Translations under genes and position numbers: made by a program
In this document: one piece after another, positions 1-10,721 of the stretch
Position numbering within the stretch: position 1 is the stretch's first letter
How the letters are laid out: every line of letters begins with the position of its first letter
Notes under the pieces: generated by a model
The model's database searches: none
What the model was told of the DNA's origin: nothing
What the model saw: the letters and a program-made list of their open reading frames with translations, nothing else
From: Ananas comosus
Lineage: Eukaryota; Streptophyta; Magnoliopsida; Poales; Bromeliaceae
DNA: 64,000 nucleotides
Direction: 5' to 3'
Assembly (NCBI RefSeq): GCF_001540865.1
Contig: NC_033630.1
Coordinates: 467,147-531,146, forward strand

Positions 1-643
1 TAGAACTGCAAGAGCAGAATTTTGGAAACAAATTCTAAAGTTTCATTCTCTTTTTCTCCGTAAGTTGGCCCCAATCTTGCGAACATTGGATCAATTCACA
101 CTTTTAAGCATGAAGAAAAAGGTGTTTGTACTGAAGCCTACAGGCTTTATCTCAACGCGGCAAAACAAGTAGCAACTCCTCAAAGTAATTACCATGTGAG
201 CACAAAAAAGCTCTGAATTTTTTAGATCCAATACAAATCTAAAATCAATCAATAAAAGCATATGAATTGAAGGATAGCATTCAAGGATCATCCCATCAGT
301 ATACATTTGAACTTGTTTACCATTAAGAAAACAACGGAAACTCTAAGAATGTTATCTTCTATTTAATACATCTAGAGAAAAAAAAAAGAAAGAAAATGCA
401 TCATGATATTGTAACTCTCTTATTACCTTTCCGGCTATTCAAAGGACAACACGATCAAGCTAAATTAATGAAGCTTGATCATAAATGGAGACTGGTTTTC
501 CTACTAAATCTTTTCTATGTTCAAGGGAGAAAAGCAAATCAATTACCATTCCAGAAAGCCGACGTATTTTTCTTTCAAATCGATTAGTAAATCGAGAAAT
601 TGAATTGATTCAACAACACTTTTTATCAGTTATCAGCAGTTAA
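1..643. other. 3' flank of the aminotransferase gene, no other gene seen
   Basis: AT-rich sequence downstream of the minus-strand aminotransferase stop codon. The part next to 643 is probably its 3'UTR. The short open frames here show no family signature and are not called. Confidence 0.6.
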
Positions 644-2056
644 TCACTGCACCATCCCTTTACTCACCAACTCCTCTAAACCCTTCCTTAGTCTTTCAGC
701 CGCCAGCTCACAATTCTCCTCTTTCAGACCTCCAAAAGATATACGAATGAATCCTTGCCCTCCACTAGCACTCCCAGGAATCACAACCACACCATGTCTA
801 TTCACTAGCCATCTCACGACCTCGAAATCGTCGGAGTATTTATCCGGAAGCTTTGCCCAGAGGTAGATGGCCCCCTCTCCGCCCTTCACAGCCCCCTCCC
901 CCAGTGGAGCCAGAGCCTTCATAAGCAACTCGCGGTTCTTCACAAGGTTTTGGACCCTCTCGCGAATCCACTCGGGCCCCACCTCTAAGGAGTAGAGGGC
1001 TAGACGCTGGCCTATAATGGAGGCGCAGATGGGTATGTTGTCCTGGACTTTGAGGAGCTGTGCGGCAAGCCCCGGCACTTCAGTTGGATATGCAATCTGC
1101 AAACGCTAGCTTAAGTAAGATATTTTACAAAGGTGCCGTAAATTGCTAACCTATACCTAACAGCAACAGGAGATTCGCTTCCTAAATAACAATGCACTCA
1201 ATGGAACATTCATTTCAGAACTTTCAATAGTTATAGCAATCTCAAATTCGCACAAGAGGGGGAAAAAATAGAATTCTGCCAACTTACATATCCCACACGC
1301 CATCCCATCATTCCATAGGCCTTAGAAAAGGAGAAGAGATTGACAATGTGATCACCCTCTATACAAGTATGCTTCAATCCATCATACATAAAATACCTGG
1401 AAATGCACATAAAGAATATGTGAGATAGGTAAGACATGTTGTGTGTACAGCAACGTAATGCGAATACTTAGATATGGACAGCAAAACTGCAATCAGAAAG
1501 CACCAACCATTGGTTTGTTTATTAATTCATGACAGAATGCTCAAAAGTCCACAACAGCCTAACTAATTTGAACCAGTTATGGGAGTTTATAATTTCATGT
1601 CATAACATGAACATCTACTAGAAGTCAACATAGCGATTAGTGAACCATCTAAAACATAAACATCTAGTAGAAGTCAACATAGAACCATCTAATAAAAACT
1701 CGGTAACATAAAACAACTTTTCTTTATTAATTCAGGATGAACTCTTCCCATTCAAGTCAGATAATGTATGGAATGCACTATACATCCAAACCTAGTTGTT
1801 CCTAACATCATGTTACTAAATATTCCTCTTCAAAACGAATAGATATGCGGTATATGCCAATTGTCAATTAGGAAGCAAAGAACATACCATTATTCATAAG
1901 TAGTGCTTAAAATGATCCAAAATTTTAAACCATCAAAGCACGCACTTACTCATAAGTATTGTCTACAACAAGCCATGCACCGGCATTTCTGCAAAGATCT
2001 GAAATTTTCTGGAAGAATAACAGAAGCATGATATCAGGAGAAATTTACCAATAGTC

Positions 2057-2096
<40 letters not shown>

Positions 2097-4850
2097 AGGA
2101 GGATAGGTTCTGGGATATAGGCCCCGGAAGGGTTTCCTGGATTTACAACAGTAACAAGCTTGGGAACTGGTTTGTTGTCTTTTCCTGAGAGGGTTTCCTC
2201 CAGCCACACTGAAATATCAGAGACATGAATAAAATCTTACATATTTTTGAGAAAAAAAATGCTTAAACTAAACAAAGTACGAGAAACCGTTTGAATAGGG
2301 AAAAAAGGAATTTCTTTTATCCTTCAATAAGATGAAGTTCGATGTTTTAAACCCACGAGAAATAAACGAGTCATTATAGACACAATGCTGGGCCAAAATA
2401 TAAATTCCCTAGCCCACCTAACACCAATACAGAATTACAGATGTCTTGCCCTTCTCTCAACCAAGACAAAATTTAATAAATAAAAGTATCTTACCCACAT
2501 CTGGCTGAAGTGTATTGGGATCACTAGGACCCACCAAAATGTTCTTGATGCCTGTCATCTGGAATGACATGTATGCATTGAAGTAATATGGTGCAAACAT
2601 CACAACAGAGTCCCCAGCATCACAAAGTGTAAGGACAAGATTTACAAATCCCTGTGAACATAAAGCTACTTTATATCAAGGACATATAAGGAAAGGAAAG
2701 AGTGTGTGTTGCAAACTCGTCAAGGTTCCATTCGTCCAACGCAATATATTCAACTGGCGAAAACATTCGAGATAATTAAGATTGATAGAAGTAATGATCA
2801 CAATACAATACACTAAAAAATCAGAGTATACAAGAAGCAGGATTAGACAAAACAAATGCAAGCAAAAACAATAAAGGCGACAAATGTCAAACCTTACGAG
2901 CAACTTATTCAAAAATTTAATAGCAAAACTATCAATAGGCTGATTTGCAAGTCAAATTCAAAATTCCAATCCCTACAATAACCGTAATGAGAACTTGCCA
3001 ACAAAAAATATTATGGTTGGATTGAACTCAGTCTGTAGCCTGTTCGGCTCTTGACATGGCTTCCAACAAAAAAAGGAAAAAAAAACCTCACTAGTAAATA
3101 AGTTCTCTATGTTACAACCCACGCTTAGATTTCTTTTGCAAGTTCCAAAGACTGTAAACTTGGCAACTAAAGCCAAAAGGGTATAAAAATGTATATTTTA
3201 AGACAAAACACCAGTAAATTTTAACCACACGTATGGAAAATAGACAACACTTTTATTCTATACAATAAGTCAAACTAGAACTAGTAAGAAACAAAGTATT
3301 CATACATGGTCAGCAAGTTAGTGCCTGATTACATGGTGCCAAAAGTTGTTGTAATAGAACGACAGGTACCTGATTTGCACCAGCTGTGACCATGACGGAA
3401 CAGTTGGTTAACTTGTTTTCCCGCCGCAACTGCAGACAGGATATAAAATTAAGAGGAAAGAAATTTTAAGTTGAAATCAGTCATCAGTTTTAGCACCTAC
3501 ATCAAATTGTTGATTACGTGATAGCAATAAAGAAGTTTCCTGTCTATGTAAGAATGAACACCCAAAATTGCAGTTTTACATTCACTAAACATTACATAAA
3601 TAGATCGAAACCCAGTAGGGTTCTTCCTCAAGCAATCTCTTCAGAATTCCCCATAAAATCAGTGAAAGCTAGCAACTAAAACTCTCTCTCTGTTTTTCCG
3701 TTTCCCTAATGAAGATAAGATATCAACTACCTAGTCTAGCATGTACATCATCACCAAACTAATTAAGAGACAGCATGCATCACGTCTTTACTTTCAACCG
3801 ACCCAACACAAGCTATCATTAATCAGGCCTTGTTGACCAATGTGACAACCTTCAAGCATCAGCAAAAAAACTTACTGCATATGCCTCAATTAAGAAATTG
3901 TCACTATTAGAGATAAATTAAGGAGCTACAGAATAAGATCTCATGAGTTCAACAAAACAGAGGGTACTTTGATGTAGTACTCGAATAAATGAGTTATATA
4001 ATTCTAAAGAATACCTTCTCTATCAAAGCCTCCCTGAGTTCTGGAAGACCCTCATCACCACCATAACGGCTGGTTGAAGGGTCCCATACAATTTCTTTCA
4101 CCTTGTTCAGAGCCTGATCAGGTGGTTGCCAATAAACTACTCCCTGCATCAAAATATATAGAAGTTTGAAGTTCCGTTCCAGATCGATTTAATCACTTTG
4201 AACACAGGAACATGCAGTTGAACAAGGATCTTCATTGTATTTATCCTTATTTTCAACAACCCTTGTAGAGAAAACTTAATTACAGCCCTATCTCATCTAA
4301 GAGAACAAGCACAGGTACCAAAATTCCGGCTTTTCTTATACTATTCTAAGCACTACGCCAAACTTCATGAACTCCTTCACTGTAAAGCAAGATTGCACCA
4401 ACAAAACTAACATAGATAACCCATCGGATCATGCAGAAACAGATAACTCCGGGCTCCAGTTTAATGCTTTATCAGACACTCTGAAACTACAGGAACTAAA
4501 GTTTTGCAACTATGTTTGTACAATTGGGCTAACTTCAAATTTACACCATCAAGCAATAATTCGCATTAACTAAAACGGTAGCTCATGAGAGGCACCATCT
4601 AATGCCCTTACCTGTGCTAGAGACATGATATCTTTAGCTCCACGGACCAACTCTTGTATCTAAACAACACAAAAACAAAAGAACCGAAATTCATTAGAAA
4701 AAAACTAACAGCGACCAAAGCAAATTTACCACAAATCAAACCGTAAAGAGAAAATTCCCCGGCCAAAAGGAAACAAGACCAGATCACCTGCACCATAACG
4801 GGCATATCCGTCTCCAGCGCCCTCTTCGCGAGCTTCGCGTAGCTCCCCAT
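644..4850 (-). CDS. ISS1: Aromatic aminotransferase ISS1/VAS1-like (PLP-dependent, class I/II)
   Basis: Predicted 396-aa PLP enzyme of the ISS1/VAS1 family, which in Arabidopsis transfers amino groups between aromatic amino acids/methionine and 2-oxoacids and restrains IPA-dependent auxin and ethylene synthesis. Nine coding exons on the minus strand: 4850-4788, 4659-4612, 4143-4015, 3429-3370, 2651-2495, 2208-2096, 2008-1950, 1396-1288 and 1096-644. All joins keep frame and use GT-AG. Visible motifs are NPGNPSG near residue 175, Asp206 in VVDNTYEYF, and the PLP-lysine segment SFSKAYG with Lys235 followed by GWRVGY. The length is close to Arabidopsis ISS1 (about 394 aa). The start MGSYAKLAKRALE matches the family. 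The donor after 2096 (GTCTCT) runs straight into a GA/CT microsatellite and is non-consensus. The gene is head-to-head with the FeSOD gene. The family call is firm; substrate preference is inferred. Confidence 0.93.
2063..2094. repeat. (GA)16 microsatellite at a splice donor
   Basis: A 32-bp GA tract. On the minus strand it reads as CT repeats starting at the 5' splice site of the aminotransferase exon that ends at 2096. Confidence 0.95.
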
Positions 4851-5958
4851 CTCCCTTCCCCTCCCACAACACCTCCCCCTGGTAGCAAATGAGTAGAATT
4901 AGAGATCCAAAGGAGCGAAATTGAGATCAAAAAGGGGGTCAAAAGTAGATTTTTTTTTTTTTAATACATAAATATATATTTTAAAGCCCTAACTTGTTGG
5001 AGGGTGCAAAAGGCTCAAAACACAACCCCCACCTAATCGAGAGAGTAAACAAGGAGGAGATCACCAACGCACTCCACCAAACTCCTCGTCCGACCAATCG
5101 CATAGATTAAAAAAACCCCACTACGTCCGTCCTCAACAACGCCCCCCCTCCTCCTCTTACTAACTAATTGCGACACCCTTGTTTTTTTCTTGTTTTTTAA
5201 TTACTATCGACCCCTTCGCCGCTCTCCTCCTCTTGTGCATGTAGATATACATATCCCCACTGTATATGCAATAATGTAAAAAAACAAACAAACAAACAAA
5301 CAAACAAACAAACAACAAGTGTTAAAAAAAAGGTGAAATTGAGCTATTTTTACTTTACCACAGTCGAAGGCCACCCCAAAAAATTAAAAAAAATTTAAAA
5401 AAAAAACTACTACTCTCTCCTCACTGGAATTGGAGGACGCCGCCATGTTTGACCTCGATTTGCTAATTGTCGGCACAGCTTGTAAAGTCGTCGCCGACTT
5501 CGAAGCCGGAGGTTTCGCGTACGTTGCCATTATTGCATTACGGCATCGGATCCCAAGGACCAGCGAGCGCACCCAGAAAAGTCCATGGACCGAACCGGCT
5601 CGGTTTGGCCCGCCTACGCTCTGACATCACCATTTTGGGCCGTGCTCGTCGGACCGGCATGTAGCCCGGCACGATTTTTATTATTATTTTTTTTTCCTCC
5701 TTCTCTCGAGTATAATTTAATTCAAAATATTGTTATTTAAAATTTACTAACTATTTATTTATATATTATTATTATTCTTTGTAAAACTGATATAAAATAT
5801 GTATTAAAAAATAAAATTTAAATATATTGACTACTACTAATTAATAACCTCCCCCCAAATCAGTACAGGATTCGGGTCGAGCATAAAACCCGACCCGAAA
5901 CCTACACGGATCGAAAATAAACCGAGCGAAAAAACGGTGAGGGGTTTGGGCGGAAGAG
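4851..5958. promoter_or_regulatory. Divergent intergenic region between the aminotransferase and FeSOD genes
   Basis: About 1.1 kb separates the two start codons, so both promoters and 5'UTRs must lie here. It contains a (CAAA)n tract at 5281-5315 and a moderately GC-rich stretch at about 5430-5670 with short overlapping frames on both strands that resemble no family. No clear TATA box was assigned. Confidence 0.6.
5281..5315. repeat. (AAAC)n microsatellite
   Basis: Roughly eight tandem AAAC units in the shared promoter region. Confidence 0.9.
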
Positions 5959-8654
5959 ATGAGGTTTCAGCTTCTGCGATCTCCGTCTCCGTCGAGCTCT
6001 TGCTGCGGCTACCAAATTCCTTTCCAACCCTCTAATGGAGTCCTCCTCCTCCGATCGTCGCCCATGAAAATCCCCAAGTCTCACACGGTAAGAGGAGCTT
6101 TCTCTTTTCCTTTTGTTACTACCCTTACTCGGTTTTGAGTTTAATTGGTGTTTTTGAGTTTTTTTTTTAAATCTTTCGGTGAGTTTACTGTGAATTTAAT
6201 TGTTCATGCAGACGCTGGTAATCAGCGTTGTATGCCCTTTTCCAGTCAATTGAATGAACTTTTCTTTTATAGGAATTTTATTTGCATTACATAGTGTATA
6301 TTCATGACCCTAAGTGGTCGCAAATCGCAAGATTATTTGCGTTGCAGAGTGAGGCAATTTGCAAAAATACAGCTACTTGGTTGCATTTGACCTGCGCAAT
6401 CTCTGAATAAAATGCCTATTGCAGAAAAAAAAGCTTTCTCAGTCTCGAAGAGCTTCCGAAGTTCTGGCCTATTACGGCCTTACGACGCCTCCGTATAAGC
6501 TTGTAAGTGTTGTTCTCCTATTTCACTAACTCTTTCAATTATATTTTCCGGTCAAAAGAAATAAAAATCCTTTTTTTATCTGTTCTGATTGTGTTTTGTA
6601 TTGTATGTATAACTTAGGATGCTTTGGAGCCATACATGAGCAAGAGGACTCTAGAACTACACTGGGGCGAACATCATCGACACTATGTTGATAGTTTAAA
6701 TAAGCAGCTCACGAACAGCCCATTATATGGCTATACAATGGAGGAACTGATTAAAGTAACGTATAACAATGGCAACCCGATACCGGAGTTCAATAATGCT
6801 GCTCAGGTTATTGCAGCTTCCTATGTATTTGTAATTATTAAGCACTAGTGGTTGATAAGGTCCGATTGCACTTTAATTCAAAACCACAGTCAGCTATATA
6901 TGTTTTTAGATAAATTTGTCTTTCCTATACTTTGTTCTTGGGACGATGTTTTGTTTTTTCCATCTTGAGTGCACGCTTCGCTTGGCTTGGCTTCTTGAAC
7001 AACTTTTCTGTTCCAAAGAATAGTTGTTTGGCATTTGGCAGAAGATATTAACCGGTTCTTTTATCCACCATCAAGAAAGAGGAAAAACTAGAAAACCAGA
7101 TTGGCGGACTAATTAAATAGCTTATTTTAAATAGCACTTATGCAAAATCTCCAGCCTGGCTTAGCAGGTCCTTGGAGTTCTAGCCAGACTATTAATATAT
7201 GATATCTGGCATCACGTGGATTCTACAGGTTTGGAACCATGACTTCTTCTGGGAATCGATGCAACCAGATGGCGGGAACTTGCCTTGCGGAGGTCTTCTG
7301 CAGCAGATTGAAAAAGATTTTGGCTCATTTTCTAATTTTAGAGATGAGTTTGTCCACTCCGCTATGACGCTATTTGGTTCTGGCTGGGTGTGGCTCATCT
7401 GTAAGTCATGCTTTTTTCTCTTGACGGCATATAGATAATTGGTATCAGATTATATACATATTACTTATAAGTGAAAATATATTGTGACCCCCTGAACTGA
7501 CGGTCCTCATGAAATAGAATCCCCAACTTTGTTTTATTTTCTGATTGATGTCCCATTTTGATTGAATCGTTTCTGGTAGTTAAATTGGGGATTTGGTTAA
7601 GTTTGACCGAAATTTCATTAAATTTAATAGCTACGCACACCTTTTAGCTTGCAGAAATGTGGTTCCGGTAAATTTTAACGACTGATAACTAATCAAGCTG
7701 TTAATTTATTCCTATATTCCTCTTCTCAAAAAAATGCTTTAATAGATACCCTGATTTAGCAGAGCCAAATAGTTGTTTTAAAAACAAAAAAAAAAAAGAA
7801 AAGAAAATGTGCAAGTGAAAAAAAAAGAGAGGAATATAGGAATAAATTAACAGCTTGATTAGTTATCAGTCGTTAAAATTTACCGGAACCACATTTCTGC
7901 AAGCTAAAAGGTGTGCGTAGCTNAAAAAAGAAAAGAAAATGTGCAAGTGAAAAAAAAAGAGAGGAAATTCTGCTTTTAGATCGACATTGTCTATCCAGTT
8001 ATTAGAGTTTCTATTATTTCTTCAAGACATTTGCTTCTTTTCTTTCAAGTCTCAGCATTTATTGCATATTTGTGTTTCAGTGAAGACCAACGAGAGAAGG
8101 CTTTCGGTAGTTCGAACATCAAATGCCATCTGTCCGCTTGTTTGGGGTGATATTGTATGTGAGGCTTCTGCTTAATTAATTAAGCTTCCTTGATCTTATA
8201 TTCACTTTTACGATAACTTTCTATAAATTTTTGTTTCACAGCCAATCATCTGTCTCGACATGTGGGAGGTAAGGAAATCGGGTGTTTTTTCTTTTCCTTT
8301 TTTTTTTTAATTTCGTCTTGGTGTGACTGATTCTAAAATTCTCATTTGTGTCCTCTTTTAACAATCACAGCATGCATATTACCTAGACTACAAGGTACTA
8401 TTAAGCTCCTTCTTCTGATCAATTCTCGATTATCAGATTGAAATTGTCTTTGAAATGAAATCTTTCAGAAAGAAAAATCTTTCAGTTGTTGATATTAGGA
8501 TTCCTGTTTCTAAATGTGTTTCAAACAGGATGATAAAAGAACATATGCAATCAACTTTATCGACCATCTCGTATCGTGGCATGCTGTCACATCACGGATG
8601 ATGCGTGCTGAGGCTTTTGTCAATCTTGGGGAGCCCAAAATTCCTGTGGCATGA
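5959..8654 (+). CDS. FSD: Iron superoxide dismutase, plastid-targeted
   Basis: Predicted 272-aa Fe-SOD, which converts superoxide to oxygen and hydrogen peroxide, probably in the plastid. Eight exons: 5959-6087, 6425-6502, 6618-6806, 7229-7400, 8081-8154, 8242-8268, 8371-8394 and 8529-8654, all GT-AG and phase-consistent. The first about 45 residues ([18 protein letters not shown]...) are Ser-rich and basic, fitting a chloroplast transit peptide. Metal ligands are visible: His84 (LELHWGEHH), His136 (VWNHDFFW), Asp220 and His224 (DMWEHAYY). Gln in NNAAQ before the second ligand fits the iron type. The motif [19 protein letters not shown] is typical of plant FSD2/FSD3. It ends at GEPKIPVA, without the long acidic tail of some FSD2 proteins. 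Intron 4 (7401-8080) contains an assembly gap with artefactual repeats, but flanking exons are intact. FSD2 versus FSD3 type is unresolved. Confidence 0.94.
7629..7965. repeat. Perfect ~94-bp inverted repeat beside a single-N gap in FeSOD intron 4
   Basis: About 7629-7722 and 7829-7922 are exact reverse complements, separated by about 106 bp. The right arm ends at the N at 7923. Immediately after the N, about 42 bases starting AAAAAAGAAAAGAAAATGTG repeat the text at about 7790-7832. This pattern looks like an unresolved assembly join. Confidence 0.9.
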
Positions 8655-9946
8655 GATGCTAGCAAGCTAAATCACTTTGAACTCAGCTATTTTTGATTGA
8701 AAGGTAATTTCTACCTCAAAGTCTCTCTCTCTTTTCTTTTTTTTTTTAAAAGGGCATTCCTAAGTTGGGAAATTAAAATTAGTTTTGTTCTGGGCCTTTG
8801 GCCTAGTTGGAGCTTCTTTAAAAGTGATATCTGAGGAAAGCTATCTGAAGAAGCACTAAAAACTTTTATATTAAAATCTTTGCAGCAGCTTCCTGCAGCT
8901 GAAGCATAAGCTTCAAATTAGATTTCTGCTTTGGGGACCCTGTAGCTTCTATTTTTTGTCGGAAGAAGTTGTTTCAGTAGCTGGGCCAATCTTGTATTTA
9001 CCAAATTCCCAATATTTAGAGCTAGTACGAATATAACTTCTGTTTATCATTGAGAAAACAGGTATAGGATGCATGCATCTTAAGATTGTTATAAGTTCCT
9101 GATTCATGAGTATTCTGTAGATCAAAGTAAATCACCACATTATACTGTGTAAGAGCACTGGGATGAAAATAGCATCTAGTTTTCGAATCAAATAAAGCTT
9201 ATGTTGATTTTTGAAGTGCTTTTAAATTATCCAACAGAACAAAAGATATAGGAATCAAATTTGCTTGAGATTATTAGTGATATCGGTTCCCTTCATTCTT
9301 TTTGTTTTTTTTAATGGTCCCCCAGAGTCCAGGTTGATGCTCATTCCTCATGTCGGATAGGATATTCTTGAAGAATTGCGTGGGAAGAGATGAAGATAGT
9401 GGGAAGAATTATGGGAGGACTCTGCCAGGTTTGCTACGGCCTAAGTCTATCGGTGTAGTGGACCTCTGCGTCAAGCTGGATCTGTTTGAGCTCTATCAAC
9501 AGGGGCACGTGTATTTTTCGTCCATCTTTTGAGTTGTCTTTTGTTGGTTGGTGAGCTCTAAACATGTTTTAGTTATTCGAGCCGCAAATCCTACGTTTAA
9601 GTTGAAAGATGAGGAAACAAGAAAGAACTGCATCTCTATATGTGTTTTCGAGTGCATCTTCCTGAGCAATGTTTTGACTGCATTTTTTTTTCCCCTTACG
9701 TCTTTCATTTATGCTGCCTGCACGTGTCTGCATTTGTGCATTTGCCGTCGCCCGCCCACTCTCACTTGCACTCGCCGGCAATAGTCTTGATGCACTTCGA
9801 AGGCTACGCCGCGGCTTTCAGTTGGCTGTTTAGGATTTAGTTTAGCAGCGCTCGGTGCTACTCACCTTCTCATGAGAAGTCTGGAATTCCTCTGCTACCG
9901 CTCGCATCTTGATACATTTTCTAACAAATTATATACATTCAATTAA
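8655..9946. other. FeSOD 3' region, possible 3'UTR intron, no separate gene seen
   Basis: Downstream of the FeSOD stop a plausible donor (AAAG/GTAATT near 8702) and an acceptor (CCCCCAG near 9327) could define a 3'UTR intron followed by a less AT-rich non-coding exon at about 9328-9640. This is inference from splice signals only. The rest, to 9946, shows no recognisable gene. Confidence 0.35.
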
Positions 9947-10519
9947 GGGGGCGTTTGGATTGACGTATTTGTAAATTCAACGTAAGTCAAATATAGTGGT
10001 GTTTGAGTTTTCTTAAAGTGTGATTATTTTTTTGTTGTTTGTTTTGACATAATTCGTACCGCCTGAAAGTTAAATTCAATCACTTCTGTTGTTTGTTTTG
10101 ATGTAATTTGGTGCTGGTAAAATTAGTTTTTGGAGTTCCGTTGTTTGTTTTGATGTAAGTAAGTGGATCTCATTATCTCCTAAATATAGTAGTAAATTTA
10201 CCACTATAAAATTTAATCTATTATATAATTAATTTTTTTATTATTATTTAAAGATAATTCTAATTTATTATAAATAAGGTAATTTTAACCCATTATAAAG
10301 GAAGTAGAGTTTAGGTTTTACTGTTTAATAAATTTTTTAGAGGAGGTTGAGTGTAGTGAAAGTCGAGTTCGGCACTTTAAAGAAGGAAGTCGAGAGTAGG
10401 TGAAGTGAAGCTCTAACGTAACTTGAGTTACATTATATTTTTCATTTACATCAAAACAAATAACAGAAGTGATGGAACTTGAGTTCCATCACTCCACTTA
10501 CACCAAAACAAACGGGCCC
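9947..10519. mobile_element. Tourist-like (PIF/Harbinger) MITE
   Basis: A 573-bp element flanked by TAA on both sides (9944-9946 and 10520-10522). Its termini are GGGGGCGTTTGGATT on the left and, in reverse complement, GGGCCCGTTTGTTTTGG on the right. The 3-bp TAA duplication and G-rich GTTTGG termini are typical of Tourist-like MITEs. It has no transposase frame and ends about 200 bp upstream of the TDRD3-like start codon. Confidence 0.75.
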
Positions 10520-10721
10520 TAAGTGCTACGGGAATAGTATTATCCACACAAACCAACGACAATACATCACGGGCCAATAGGCCGTCTAACAGACTATAAG
10601 CCCAATCCGAGCCCATTACTAATCCTAATTGGGCCTTAACGGCTGCTCGTGGTAATTTGCATCTTTCTACAAGAATTTCCCCAAATCGCAACCAATGAAG
10701 CTAAAAAAAAATTAGAGCGCG

